In this document: in pieces, positions 7,387-16,160 of the stretch | How the letters are laid out: each line of letters begins with the position of its first letter | How positions within the stretch are numbered: the stretch's first letter is position 1 | DNA from: CAZUSO01 sp964622775 | Lineage (GTDB): Bacteria > Bacteroidota > Bacteroidia > Chitinophagales > Chitinophagaceae | Length of the DNA stretch: 52,376 bases | Direction: 5' to 3' | Assembly: GCA_964622775.1 (NCBI GenBank) | Contig: CAZUSO010000016.1 | Location: 1-52,376 of the forward strand | Notes under the pieces: model-generated | The model's database searches: none | Told to the model about the DNA's origin: nothing | The model's input: the letters and a program-made list of their open reading frames with translations, nothing else | Made by a program: the position numbers and the translations under genes

Positions 7387-7802
7387 CCGACAAATATAAT
7401 CCTCTGTTCACCGTAGTGTTCCAATAGTGTGTTCGGCGTTTTCCCCAGACTAAGTCGCAGCGGTAATGACCTCTGACTACAGGTAAAGCCGTCATGGCAT
7501 TTAATTCCGCCGTGGTGGGCGTCCTCACCCACTACATAATGAATTTACAGGTGGGATTTTGTATGTTTGTTGTTGGTGAAAATACTACAATAACGGAAGT
7601 TTTTTGCGCTCTTTACGGTTCAAAAAAGCGTCCTTTGTGCTTAAATCTTCATCTTTCAAATCACAAAGTCTTAGTGATACAGGCTTGTGCGGAGCCTTAT
7701 TCAACCGGAAGGGTGAAATGGCTTCAACGTGATTTTATAATTTTTGCCAAAGTCCTCATCCTCATTGGGTATTATTGTAATTTTGCAGTCGAATTAATCT
7801 TA
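7387..7802. other. Intergenic region between transposase and rimO
   Basis: Likely holds the IS right end, then a stretch (7446-7480, GCAGCGGTAATGACCTCTGA) that weakly resembles 43993-44022, then the rimO promoter region. An open frame runs through it into rimO from 7494, but its translation shows no family signature and rimO homology starts only at 7803. Confidence 0.5.
7778..7785 (+). promoter_or_regulatory. Candidate -7 box for rimO
   Basis: TAATTTTG matches the Bacteroidota -7 consensus TAnnTTTG and lies 17 bases before the rimO ATG. No TTTG was found at the expected -33 distance, so this is a half-match. Confidence 0.4.
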
Positions 7803-9110
7803 ATGAGAAGCAGAACTTTTAAACAGAACAAAATAAACATCATCACGTTGGGTTGCTCGAAAAACTTAGTGGACAGTGAAGTCCTTAGCGGGCAGTTACG
7901 GGCTAACGAGATAGATGTTATTCATGAAAATGAACGGCTCGATCATAATATCGTTGTGGTCAATACCTGCGGATTCATTGATAAGGCAAAGGAAGAATCG
8001 GTAAATACTATTCTGGAACAGGTGGCGCTTAAAGAGCAGGGACGCCTTGATAAAGTTTATGTTACCGGTTGCCTCAGCGAACGCTATCGCCAGGATCTTG
8101 CACAGGAAATCCCGGAAGTGGATGCCTGGTTTGGTACCCTGGAGCTGCCTTTTATCCTGAAAGAACTGAATGCCGATTTCAAAAAGGAATTGCTGGGCGA
8201 AAGGATGCTGAGCACGCCAAGACATTATGCCTATCTGAAGATTTCCGAAGGCTGTAATCGCACCTGCTCCTTTTGCGCGATCCCGCTGATGCGCCACGGC
8301 CACGTTTCAAAGACAATTGAAGATATTGTTCAGGAAGCAATAAGCTTAGTCAAAAGCGGCGTTAAAGAGATTATGCTGATTGCCCAGGAGCTCACTTATT
8401 ATGGACTGGATATTTATAAGAAAAGGATGCTGCCGGATTTGCTGCGGCATCTTTCCGATATCGAAGGTTTACATTGGATCCGCCTGCATTATGCTTATCC
8501 CTCAAAATTTCCTTTGGAGCTGTTAAATGTCATGCAGGAACGTGAAAATATATGCAACTACCTTGACATGCCTTTACAACATGCCAGTGATGCGATGCTG
8601 AAAGCCATGAAGCGTCAGATCACCAGGGCGGAAATGGTGGATCTGATTGGAGAAGCCCGGCAAAGGGTACCCGGAATTGCTATCCGAACGACAATGATCG
8701 CCGGCTTTCCCGGAGAAAGTGTCGATGATGTTGCAGAACTGAAAGATTTTTTGCAACAAATGCGGTTTGAAAGGGTAGGGATCTTTACTTACTCTCATGA
8801 AGAAAATACCGCTGCTTTTGAAATTACGGACATCTTGTCTTCTGCCGAAAAGGAAAGACGTGCTCAGGAAATCATGGAAGTGCAACAGGAAATTTCCTTT
8901 GAGAAAAACCAGGAATTAGTAGGCCGCACCTTAAAGGTTTTGATTGACAAAAAAGAAGCCGGCCGCTATATCGGGCGTACGGAATTTGACAGCGTTGAAG
9001 TTGACAATGAAGTTATTATCAACAGCCCGGATGAACTGGAGATCGGCAATTTCGTACAAGCTGAGATTACACGGGCTTATGACTATGATATTGAAGCGGT
9101 GGTTGCTTAA
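7803..9110 (+). CDS. rimO: Ribosomal protein uS12 methylthiotransferase RimO
   Basis: RimO is a radical-SAM enzyme that methylthiolates a conserved Asp of ribosomal protein uS12. With the ATG at 7803 it has 435 residues, the usual length; the frame extends further upstream but that part shows no homology. The N-terminal MTTase domain carries the three cluster cysteines Cys18 (LGCSKN), Cys56 (NTCGFI) and Cys90 (VTGCLSERY). The radical-SAM motif is CNRTCSFC, Cys151/155/158. A C-terminal TRAM domain follows (about 370-435, VLIDKKEAGRYIGRTEFD). The LGCSKN.VDSE opening separates RimO from MiaB. It stands alone between a transposase and the small PspC gene. Confidence 0.95.
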   Translation: MRSRTFKQNKINIITLGCSKNLVDSEVLSGQLRANEIDVIHENERLDHNIVVVNTCGFIDKAKEESVNTILEQVALKEQGRLDKVYVTGCLSERYRQDLAQEIPEVDAWFGTLELPFILKELNADFKKELLGERMLSTPRHYAYLKISEGCNRTCSFCAIPLMRHGHVSKTIEDIVQEAISLVKSGVKEIMLIAQELTYYGLDIYKKRMLPDLLRHLSDIEGLHWIRLHYAYPSKFPLELLNVMQERENICNYLDMPLQHASDAMLKAMKRQITRAEMVDLIGEARQRVPGIAIRTTMIAGFPGESVDDVAELKDFLQQMRFERVGIFTYSHEENTAAFEITDILSSAEKERRAQEIMEVQQEISFEKNQELVGRTLKVLIDKKEAGRYIGRTEFDSVEVDNEVIINSPDELEIGNFVQAEITRAYDYDIEAVVA

Positions 9111-9307
9111 ATCCCCGAATCATCATGGGAAAAGACCCGCTATGTGGACATGGTTGTTCAGTCAGGCATAGTTTGCCTTTATCCTCGAAAAAATTTACCA
9201 AGTTGATTGTCAGTGTTTTTTTATATTTTCTGTTTTCTATTCTCACTTTTGACTTAATATCAGATTGTTAATTAGGAAAAGGAGGCTACTATTTAGCGCA
9301 GACTTTT

Positions 9308-9315
9308 TAAATTTG
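9308..9315 (+). promoter_or_regulatory. Candidate -7 box for the PspC-like gene
   Basis: TAAATTTG fits TAnnTTTG and lies 23 bases before the GTG start at 9339. The -33 box is not evident. Confidence 0.4.
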
Positions 9316-9338
9316 CAGGAGAAACAAATAAAGCTGTC

Positions 9339-9566
9339 GTGAATCCATTATATCGCATTAAGGATTTTGTTGAGTGGAATGCATACGGAGTATGCAGCGC
9401 TCTCGGCGAACGGTTAGGTATTGCCACCTCATTCATTCGCCTTTGGTTTATTTATGTCTCATTTTTAACCCTCGGCTCACCGATTGTCATCTATATGATT
9501 CTGGCGTTTATTATGAACATCAAACGCTATGTATGGAAACGCCGCCGTAATCCGGTTTGGTGGTAG
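9339..9566 (+). CDS. PspC-domain small membrane protein
   Basis: This 75-residue protein starts with GTG at 9339. The PspC domain pattern is clear: YGVCSALGERLGIATSFIRLWF, then a hydrophobic helix YVSFLTLGSPIVIYMILAF, ending in a basic cytoplasmic tail (KRYVWKRRR). PspC proteins are inner-membrane proteins linked to envelope-stress responses in proteobacteria; many Bacteroidota carry stand-alone short versions of unknown role. No other psp genes are nearby, so a stress role is inferred from the family only. Confidence 0.8.
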   Translation: MNPLYRIKDFVEWNAYGVCSALGERLGIATSFIRLWFIYVSFLTLGSPIVIYMILAFIMNIKRYVWKRRRNPVWW

Positions 9567-9579
9567 AGGTGCCGGAGAA

Positions 9580-9897
9580 TTAAATTACCACTGCTGTGCC
9601 TGAAACGCTTACCATCAGCATGCCGCCCTGGGAACCCATTACTTCGTAGTCCACATCAATGCCAATCACCGCATTGGCGCCCATAGTCTGAGCGCGCGCG
9701 CTCATCTCTCTTAATGAAGTTTCCCTTGCTTCGGCCAGTACACGTTCATAAGAGCCGGAACGTCCCCCGACAATATCGCGAACCGAAGCAAAGAAATCCT
9801 TTATGATATTGGCGCCGATTATGGTTTCTCCAAAAACAATACCCTTGTACTCTTTAACAGGCTTATTTTCAATTATGGTTGTGGTGGATAATAACAT
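9580..9897 (-). CDS. YbjQ/UPF0145 family protein
   Basis: From the ATG at 9895-9897 the protein has 105 residues, the normal length for this family; the open frame upstream of it is dominated by unrelated hydrophobic sequence. Family features: an N-terminal STTTIIENKPV strand, GETIIGANIIKDFFASVRDI, GGRSGSYE, LREMSARAQTMGANAVIGID and the C-terminal GTAVVI. The family forms pentameric rings and was once called heavy-metal-binding; the true function is not established. It converges with the PspC gene (13-bp gap), so the two are not co-transcribed. Confidence 0.88.
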   Translation of the reverse strand: MLLSTTTIIENKPVKEYKGIVFGETIIGANIIKDFFASVRDIVGGRSGSYERVLAEARETSLREMSARAQTMGANAVIGIDVDYEVMGSQGGMLMVSVSGTAVVI

Positions 9898-10303
9898 AAG
9901 ATTGCATATTTTAATAATTGATAAAACAAATGATATTGGGGAACAGAACTGTTTTATGTAAAGCGCAATTTTCAAAAACGAATGAGTACATCCCAAATTT
10001 CCACATTGCGATAAATCATCATTTTTCTCCAGCCCTATAAGAGAGAAATGGAAATAGACGATTCAAATCTCCTAAACGTTGTGAAATGGCGGAAAGCATA
10101 TTGATGCCATTACAAGCGCAATCGGAGATCGCTCCATGCGAAAATTCTAATCAAATCACACAGTAATTTGGAATTTTCTTAGTAGAGATGGCGTCAGCCA
10201 CTCGATTAAAATCACTCTGCTGTGCTACATGATTTTAATTTCGGTCATGATGTCAAATTTTTCGTCGTCCCTACTACTCAAAATGCATCATGAGTAGTAT
10301 TCA
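9898..10303. other. Intergenic region with possible worn repeat remnants
   Basis: No gene is visible. GTACATCCCAAATTTCCACATT near 9988 resembles the terminal repeat of the element at 15666-15966, and CTCCATGCGAAAATTCTAA near 10131 resembles its inner part (CTCCATGCGAAAATCCTAA near 15848). The segment may be a degraded copy. Confidence 0.4.
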
Positions 10304-11956
10304 TTACCATATATTCAGTCCGAATTGTTCTGCATTTTTCTGAGCGTCTTCATATCCGGCATCCGCATGACGCAATACGCCCATAGCCGGATCGTTATGT
10401 AAAACACGTTTCAACCGTTCGTCGGCGTCCTGAGAGCCATCTGCAACAATGACCATTCCCGCATGCAGGGAATAACCCATACCCACGCCGCCGCCGTGAT
10501 GAAAGCTGACCCAACTGGCTCCGCCGGCCGTATTGATTAAAGCATTTAATATAGGCCAGTCTGCTATGGCATCGCTTCCGTCTTTCATGGCTTCCGTTTC
10601 GCGGTTGGGAGATGCTACCGAGCCGCAGTCTAAATGGTCGCGGCCGATAACGATCGGCGCTTTTACTTTGCCGGTTCGTACCAGTTCGTTGAATAATAAG
10701 CCTGCCTTTTCCCGTTCCCCCATACCCAGCCAGCAAATCCGCGCCGGCAATCCCTGGAAGGCGACCTTGTCTTTAGCCAATTGCAGCCAGCGTTGTAAGC
10801 CTTTATTTTCGGGGAACAGTTTGGCTAACTCGCGATCCGTAGTATATATATCTTCCGGATCACCGCTGAGCGCTACCCAGCGGAAGGGCCCTTTCCCTTC
10901 GCAAAACAACGGGCGGATATAGGCCGGAACAAAGCCCGGAAAATCAAAAGCATTTTCCACGCCACGTTTATCCTTTGCCTGTCCTCGGATATTATTGCCA
11001 TAATCGAATGTAACGGCACCCATCTTTTGCAGTTGCAGCATCAGGCGAACGTGATGTGCCATAGTATCTAAAGAACGGTTTTTGTAAGTTTCCGGATCAT
11101 GCTCACGCAAGGCATTTGCGGCATCCACATCCATACCTTCCGGGAAATACCCAATCAGCTCATCATGGGCAGAAGTCTGATCGGTCAGCGTATCCGGAAC
11201 GATATTGCGGTCAATAAGCCGTTGCAGCAAATCCACGGCATTACATACCACGCCGATACTTATGGCCTCACTTTTTGCTTTAGCATCTAAAGCAAGGTTA
11301 ATGGCTTCATCAATATCAAGGCACATTTTGTCAATATAGCGCGTATCTAAACGTTTTTGAACACGCCAGGCCTCCATTTCCGCCACTAAGGCAACGCCTT
11401 CGTTAAGCGTTATGGCCAAAGGCTGAGCGCCGCCCATCCCTCCCAAGCCAGCTGTTACGTTCAGGGTGCCTTTCAGGCTGCCCTGAAAATGCTTATTGGC
11501 AAGTGATAAATACGTTTCATAAGTGCCCTGAACAATGCCCTGTGAGCCGATATAAATCCAACTGCCGGCGGTCATTTGCCCGTACATTATCAGGCCTTTG
11601 GCTTCCAGCTCCCGGAAGTGTTCCCAGGTAGCCCATTTACCCACCAGGTTGGAGTTGGCAATCAGCACACGCGGCGCGTTTTTATGGGAGCGCAGGATGC
11701 CAACCGGCTTTCCGCTTTGCACCATCAGTGTTTCATCTTCTTCTAGAGTTTTGAGGCATTCCAGAATCTTATCAAAACAGTCCCAGTCACGGGCAGCCTT
11801 ACCGTTACCGCCATATACTACGAGGTCTTCGGGCCGCTCTGCTACTTCAGGATCTAAGTTGTTTTGAATCATTCGGAAAGCAGCTTCACTGACCCAGTTT
11901 TTACAGTGTAATTGTGTGCCGGTGGGTGCTTTGATAACGAGGGATTTGGTGTGCAT
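10304..11956 (-). CDS. hutU: Urocanate hydratase
   Basis: This enzyme converts urocanate to imidazolonepropionate in histidine degradation, using tightly bound NAD+ as an electrophile, in the cytoplasm. The 550 residues match the family length. The NAD-binding glycine motif TAGLGGMGGAQ is at 168-178, the conserved Cys is Cys408 (ICWLGMGER), and GNNIRGQA and SFHHGGGVGMGYSLHAG are diagnostic. The ATG at 11954-11956 leaves no extra N-terminus. Its promoter is identifiable upstream. No hutH, hutI or formiminotransferase gene is adjacent, so the rest of the pathway must lie elsewhere or be absent. Confidence 0.96.
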   Translation of the reverse strand: MHTKSLVIKAPTGTQLHCKNWVSEAAFRMIQNNLDPEVAERPEDLVVYGGNGKAARDWDCFDKILECLKTLEEDETLMVQSGKPVGILRSHKNAPRVLIANSNLVGKWATWEHFRELEAKGLIMYGQMTAGSWIYIGSQGIVQGTYETYLSLANKHFQGSLKGTLNVTAGLGGMGGAQPLAITLNEGVALVAEMEAWRVQKRLDTRYIDKMCLDIDEAINLALDAKAKSEAISIGVVCNAVDLLQRLIDRNIVPDTLTDQTSAHDELIGYFPEGMDVDAANALREHDPETYKNRSLDTMAHHVRLMLQLQKMGAVTFDYGNNIRGQAKDKRGVENAFDFPGFVPAYIRPLFCEGKGPFRWVALSGDPEDIYTTDRELAKLFPENKGLQRWLQLAKDKVAFQGLPARICWLGMGEREKAGLLFNELVRTGKVKAPIVIGRDHLDCGSVASPNRETEAMKDGSDAIADWPILNALINTAGGASWVSFHHGGGVGMGYSLHAGMVIVADGSQDADERLKRVLHNDPAMGVLRHADAGYEDAQKNAEQFGLNIW

Positions 11957-11996
11957 ATAATATATACTATCGGTTTTCTTAAATAGTGTAATGCTG

Positions 11997-12030
11997 CAAA
12001 AATAAACAATTCAAAGGGAAGAAAAGCAAA
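11997..12030 (-). promoter_or_regulatory. Bacteroidota-type promoter of hutU
   Basis: Read on the minus strand: TTTG (complement of 12027-12030), a 22-base spacer, then TATTTTTG (complement of 11997-12004), matching TTTG-N17-23-TAnnTTTG. It lies about 40 bases before the hutU start. The -33 box overlaps the T-rich tail of the terminator of the upstream gene. Confidence 0.6.
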
Positions 12031-12058
12031 CAGGCGTCTGAACAATTCCAGACACCTG
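12019..12058 (-). terminator. Intrinsic terminator of the Spy/CpxP-like gene
   Basis: On the minus strand a 10-bp stem (CAGGTGTCTG with CAGACGCCTG, one G-T pair) with an 8-base loop is followed by TTTGCTTTTCTT. Confidence 0.65.
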
Positions 12059-12087
12059 TGGCATAATGTGATATTACTGATTACGGC

Positions 12088-12534
12088 TTATTTTTGAGCA
12101 GGAGTGGGTTTTGCTCCCGGTGCAGCTTTTAACTGCTCTCTGCGTTCCATTCTTTGTTTTATAGCCTGCTTTTGATGTTCCTCTCTTTGTTGTTGCATTT
12201 CCGTAAATTTCTTGCTTTGTTCCGGATTCAGAATTTTAGCAATAGCAGCATCTTCTTCAGCGCGAACCTGTTCCATTTTCTCCCGTGCTTCCGTACGGTA
12301 TTCGGGGCGCTTTTGTTCTGTCTTCAGGAAAATTTCATAGGCTTGTTTTTGTTGGGCATCAGATAATTCGGAACCCACATCGCTTTGTAAACGCTTTACA
12401 CGCATTTCCGCTATCTTAGCCGGATCAGCTTGTCTTATTTCACGTTTTTGAGGTACTGGCTTGGCATCTTGTGCTAGCACAACAAAGCCTGTTGATAATA
12501 CTGCAACGGCAGTCATTAAGATTACTTTCTTCAT
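12088..12534 (-). CDS. Secreted Spy/CpxP-like helical protein
   Basis: This 148-residue protein starts with a signal peptide (MKKVILMTAVAVLSTGFVVLAQ, cleavage about residue 21-22). The mature part is strongly charged and helical: KRLQSDVGSELSDAQQKQAY, then ILNPEQSKKFTEMQQQREEH and a basic, Gln-rich tail ending KPTPAQK. The pairing of a SDAQQ segment with a LNPEQ..KF segment recalls LTxxQ-type Spy/CpxP periplasmic proteins, which bind unfolded protein or sense envelope stress. In Bacteroidota such proteins are usually unstudied. It has its own terminator, so it is a single-gene unit. The functional inference is weak. Confidence 0.6.
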   Translation of the reverse strand: MKKVILMTAVAVLSTGFVVLAQDAKPVPQKREIRQADPAKIAEMRVKRLQSDVGSELSDAQQKQAYEIFLKTEQKRPEYRTEAREKMEQVRAEEDAAIAKILNPEQSKKFTEMQQQREEHQKQAIKQRMERREQLKAAPGAKPTPAQK

Positions 12535-12607
12535 TTTTACTGTTTTTTTTGGTTAATGTTGTTTAAGACGATTGGTAAATGTAAAAGTTTAATTGGTAAA
12601 AAATGCA

Positions 12608-13102
12608 CTATTCCAAAAAAGCACCTGTTAATTTTCCATCTTTGAAGGTAACCTGAATATTATCCTGCAGGGTAGTGGATACGGTATGTCCCACAATATC
12701 CGCTTTTATCGGGTAATGTTTATGGTTTCGATCGACGAGCACGACAAGCTCAATTTTACGCGGGGAAAATTCCAGAAAAGGCTTTAAGGCATACAGTAGT
12801 GTTTTACCGGAATTAGCCACATCGTCAACTACTATTACGACTTTGTTGTTGATGTCCGACGAAATATTATTTTCCCGAAGGGTCAGTTTTTTTTTGTCGA
12901 ACTTCAGGGAATAGTCATGAATTATTAAAGAGCTGATTACTTTCAGGTGACGGGAAAGGCTTCGGGCTACTACGGCGCCGCCTTCCTCTAATCCAAAGAA
13001 ATAAATTTCCTTTTCCGTGGAATTTTTTTCCCAGATTTCATAGGCCATCCTTTTAATCTTGTGGGCAATTTGTAATTCATCTAATATTTGAACCGTACTC
13101 AT
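12608..13102 (-). CDS. PyrR-like phosphoribosyltransferase
   Basis: This 164-residue type I phosphoribosyltransferase has the PRPP-binding signature VVIVVDDVANSGKTL near residues 88-102, an early GLEEGGAVVA loop and a C-terminal VTFKDGKLTGAFL segment. Length and layout resemble PyrR (pyrimidine operon regulator/uracil phosphoribosyltransferase) and other small PRTases. No pyr genes or PyrR-type leader are nearby, so regulation of pyrimidine synthesis cannot be claimed. It may be a salvage enzyme. It lies 58 bp downstream of the permease gene on the same strand and could share its transcript. Confidence 0.75.
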   Translation of the reverse strand: MSTVQILDELQIAHKIKRMAYEIWEKNSTEKEIYFFGLEEGGAVVARSLSRHLKVISSLIIHDYSLKFDKKKLTLRENNISSDINNKVVIVVDDVANSGKTLLYALKPFLEFSPRKIELVVLVDRNHKHYPIKADIVGHTVSTTLQDNIQVTFKDGKLTGAFLE

Positions 13103-13160
13103 GTTATTACATTTTTAAGACTATTGATATCACATCCTCGTTGGGCATAAAATTAAAAGA

Positions 13161-14429
13161 TTAATTGCTTCTTATAGCTGTTACGGGATCCATCCGGGAG
13201 GCGCTACGGGCAGGAATAAAGCCCGAAAGTACACCTACGAAGGTGGAAATACCAATCCCCAGCAGGAAATTTTTAATGGATAAAGTTACGGTAAAGCCCA
13301 GCATACCGGAAAGTATCCAACCCAGGATCAATACCATTATAATGCCAATAATACCCCCGATGATACATAGTGTAACGGCTTCAATCAGGAACTCAGACAG
13401 GATAGCAATGCGTTTTGCACCGATTGCCTTTTTCAGACCAATAATCTTAGTGCGTTCCTTCACCGATACAAACATGATATTGGCAATGCCGAAGCCGCCG
13501 ACTAACAGGGAAAAGGCTGCGATAATGATACCGACAATATCAATGGTGGCAAACATCAAATTAAGCCGTTCGGTAATTTGACTAAGCCGGTTGATGGCAA
13601 AATCATTTTTAACGCCGGGCGCCAGCCTGTGCTGCCCCCGTAAAATACCTTCCACTTCATACATCATATCATCGGTGGCAACCCCTGATTTTGCCTTTAC
13701 CATCAGTACCGGGTCGGAACCGTTTTTATCGCTAACATTTACCAGAGCCGCTGCCGCATTATAGGGAATGATTACACAACGGTCAAAATTAAAGCCGGCC
13801 ATATTATCTCCCGTTTTTTTCAGCAGGCCGATGACCTGAAACCGCTGTCCCATAAAAGTAATGGTTTTGCCAGGTAACGTGCCTCCTCCGGGAAACAATT
13901 CATCATAAACCTCGCTGCCCACCACTACAAAATGATTGCCTCCTGCAAGTTCTGCAGCGCTGAAATACCGGCCTTCGGATATCTCGAAATTCTGCATTTT
14001 CTCAAAGAAACCAGTAACGCAGTAAGCCACAATTCCGCTGACTTCATTTTGCCCTTGTTTGGCGGTTACATTGCCTTCGGTATAACAGAGGGTTGCGTAT
14101 CGTACACTTTGTGCCCGTTGTTCCACAGCGCTCAGCTCTTCCTGAGTCATTACCGGGCGATTCAGAAAATCCCACCAGCGATATTCCCCGTTTTCGTCCA
14201 TCCAGGGCCATTTGTTGATGTACAACACATCATCACCCAGCGTCGCCACATTGTTCCGGATATTTTTCTCCAGGCTGTCCAGCATGGTGAATACGGCAAC
14301 AATACAGAAGATGCCGATAGTTACGCCCAGCAACGAGAGAAAAGTACGCAACTTATTTGCCCGAAGCTCCTGCCATGCCATCTTCAAGCTGGTAAGAATG
14401 ATCCTGAAAAAGCTGCGGAGATTGTTCAT
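13161..14429 (-). CDS. MacB-type ABC transporter permease
   Basis: This 422-residue protein starts at the ATG 14427-14429; a TTG at 14444 in the same frame is less likely. Architecture: a cytoplasmic N-terminus (MAWQELRANKLRTFLSLLGV), transmembrane helix 1 (about 30-50), a large periplasmic MacB_PCD domain (about 50-270), then three helices of the FtsX domain (IIIAAFSLLVGGFGIANIMF, LCIIGGIIGIIMVLILGWIL, and the last before GFIPARSASRMDPVTAIR). Such permeases pair with an ATPase in export or mechanotransmission complexes. No ATPase gene is adjacent; its partner must be elsewhere. It lies 16 bp downstream of the cysteine desulfurase gene, probably in one operon. Confidence 0.9.
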   Translation of the reverse strand: MNNLRSFFRIILTSLKMAWQELRANKLRTFLSLLGVTIGIFCIVAVFTMLDSLEKNIRNNVATLGDDVLYINKWPWMDENGEYRWWDFLNRPVMTQEELSAVEQRAQSVRYATLCYTEGNVTAKQGQNEVSGIVAYCVTGFFEKMQNFEISEGRYFSAAELAGGNHFVVVGSEVYDELFPGGGTLPGKTITFMGQRFQVIGLLKKTGDNMAGFNFDRCVIIPYNAAAALVNVSDKNGSDPVLMVKAKSGVATDDMMYEVEGILRGQHRLAPGVKNDFAINRLSQITERLNLMFATIDIVGIIIAAFSLLVGGFGIANIMFVSVKERTKIIGLKKAIGAKRIAILSEFLIEAVTLCIIGGIIGIIMVLILGWILSGMLGFTVTLSIKNFLLGIGISTFVGVLSGFIPARSASRMDPVTAIRSN

Positions 14430-14445
14430 ATAATGCTTAAACAAG

Positions 14446-15579
14446 CTAAATTAAGGCTTTGAGTTTGTTTATCACAATATCCACCTCTTCTTTTGTATTG
14501 TATTTGCAGAATGAAAAACGAACCGGAGCCTGATCCATATCAGGGTATATAGCACGTATCACATGACTGCCCGTATCGGCGCCGCTGCTACAGGCGCTTC
14601 CGCCGGAGGCACAGATGCCGGCCATATCCAGATTAAAAAGAATGACTTCTGTTTTCGGGTTTAGGGGAAATGCAATGTTCAGTACCGTATATAAGGAGCT
14701 TCCCGAATAATCACCGTTAAATCCGGCTTCGGGGATATGACTTTTAATCTGCTCAATCATATAATTTTTGAGTGATAATATATGAGCCATGTCTTCGTTG
14801 TGGTTTTCCATTGCCAGTTCCAGCGCCTTTGCAAATCCGGTTATGCCGTAAATATTTTCAGTTCCTGCGCGCATATTCCTTTCTTGTCCGCCACCGCTGA
14901 TGAGCGGATGAATGCGGATATTTTCATTCACATATAATATACCTACACCTTTAGGGCCATGAAATTTATGACCGGCGCCTGTAATGAAGTCCACCGGGGT
15001 TTCATGCAGGCTGACAGGATAGTGTCCTACTGTCTGAACGGTATCACAATGAAAGATGGCATCGTACTCCCGGCAGAGATTACCGATATTTTTTATTTTC
15101 AGCAAATTACCGATCTCGTTATTGGCATGCATCAGGCTAACGAGGCAGCGCTCTTTGGATTCGGAAAGTAATTGCTTCAGGCTGTCTTCTATCACGTGAC
15201 CTTTTTCATCAAGCGATACAAAGCTGAGCGGAATATTTTCCCTTTTGCTCAGGCATTCTGCAGTATGTAATGTGGCATGATGTTCAATGGGAGAAGTAAT
15301 GATATGCCTACAGCCCAAATCCGTTATGGAGCGGGTAATAGCGGTATTGCTGCTTTCCGTACCGCCGGAAGTGAAGAAAATTTCGCCCGGATTGGCACCC
15401 AGATGTTTTGCCACGGATTTTCTTGCCGCTTCAATGCCCATCTTCGTCTCCCGCCCGTAGGAATATAGGGAAGAGGGGTTGCCAAATTTTTCGGTTAAAT
15501 AAGGCATCATCGCTTCCAGTACACGAGGGTCTAAAGCAGTAGTAGCGGCATTGTCAAAGTAAATTCTGTGTTGTTGCAT
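14446..15579 (-). CDS. Cysteine desulfurase (NifS/IscS family)
   Basis: This PLP enzyme removes sulfur from cysteine for Fe-S cluster and thio-cofactor synthesis. With the ATG at 15577-15579 it has 377 residues, beginning RIYFDNAATTALDP as in the family; the longer open frame upstream is not homologous. The PLP lysine is Lys205 (GAGHKFHGPKG), the substrate-binding stretch is SGGTESSNTA, and the catalytic loop Cys is Cys330 (GGSACSSG). The short loop SACSSG..TGSHV suggests the NifS/IscS group and not SufS. No iscU, nifU or suf gene lies nearby. It heads a probable operon with the permease gene. Confidence 0.93.
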   Translation of the reverse strand: MQQHRIYFDNAATTALDPRVLEAMMPYLTEKFGNPSSLYSYGRETKMGIEAARKSVAKHLGANPGEIFFTSGGTESSNTAITRSITDLGCRHIITSPIEHHATLHTAECLSKRENIPLSFVSLDEKGHVIEDSLKQLLSESKERCLVSLMHANNEIGNLLKIKNIGNLCREYDAIFHCDTVQTVGHYPVSLHETPVDFITGAGHKFHGPKGVGILYVNENIRIHPLISGGGQERNMRAGTENIYGITGFAKALELAMENHNEDMAHILSLKNYMIEQIKSHIPEAGFNGDYSGSSLYTVLNIAFPLNPKTEVILFNLDMAGICASGGSACSSGADTGSHVIRAIYPDMDQAPVRFSFCKYNTKEEVDIVINKLKALI

Positions 15580-15620
15580 CAGGGAACTAAAATTCTTTTT
15601 TGAATAGGTAAAAAAACGCA

Positions 15621-15628
15621 CAAAAGTA
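15621..15628 (-). promoter_or_regulatory. Candidate -7 box for the cysteine desulfurase operon
   Basis: On the minus strand TACTTTTG matches TAnnTTTG, 41 bases before the ATG. No -33 TTTG is seen at proper spacing. Confidence 0.4.
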
Positions 15629-15665
15629 CGAAAGAAAATACGGACTGCTTTTTTTAGTTGGAGAC

Positions 15666-15966
15666 GGGTGCATCCCAAATTGTCGCACCGGAGCAATGTC
15701 CCGAATATAAAAGGTATCGTCATTCCTGGTGAAGCGTATGAGCGGTCGTCATTCCGACCGGAGTAAAATTTACGGAACGCCTGCAGTAAATTTTATGGAG
15801 CGGAGGAATCTCCCGGGCGTTTGCCCATCCTCCCGATTGGGAGATTCCTCCATGCGAAAATCCTAACCGGATTAAGCGTAATCCGGGATTTCCTTTTCGG
15901 ACTGACGGCACATTTTTGCGGAATGACAAAAAACCTTACACCACATGCAACATTTGGGATACACCC
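15666..15966. mobile_element. MITE-like element with imperfect terminal inverted repeats
   Basis: The left end GGGTGCATCCCAAATTGTCGCA (first 20 shown by GGGTGCATCCCAAATTGTCG, 15666-15685) is mirrored at the right end, where the minus strand reads GGGTGTATCCCAAATGTTGC (15966-15947). The roughly 300-bp interior has several smaller inverted segments (GGAGGAATCTCCC with GGGAGATTCCTCC near 15801 and 15839) and no coding frame. A second copy, inverted, starts at 52266 and runs off the window. The rest of the gap 15580-16160 holds nothing else recognisable. Short, noncoding, repeated and TIR-bounded fits a MITE or large REP-type element. Confidence 0.6.
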
Positions 15967-16160
15967 TTGGAGACAGGATGCGCCTTTCGAGATTGAATAA
16001 GATGGAATGCGAAGTATTTCGCTTATTGCCATTAGCCATTTTCAATTTTCAATTCCCCTCTGCGTCATACTGCCGGATGATTTTCATAACTTGCACCACA
16101 TTTTGCATCTTAATTGCAATCACTACACTAAATTATTCATTTAGCATATAATTTTTAATT

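Noticed and set aside
5916..7435. AGTGTGTTCG direct repeats as the target duplication of the IS
   Set aside because: A 10-bp match is long for IS3/IS481 targets, the ends next to it do not form inverted repeats, and chance cannot be excluded.
7494..7802. N-terminal extension of RimO by 103 residues
   Set aside because: The extension has no MTTase homology; the family start aligns with ATG 7803, which also has a -7 box just upstream.
15720..16032. Minus-strand ORFs in the gap between the cysteine desulfurase and pdxA
   Set aside because: They lie in the MITE-like element and show no family pattern; the second copy at 52266-52376 has an indel that would shift them.
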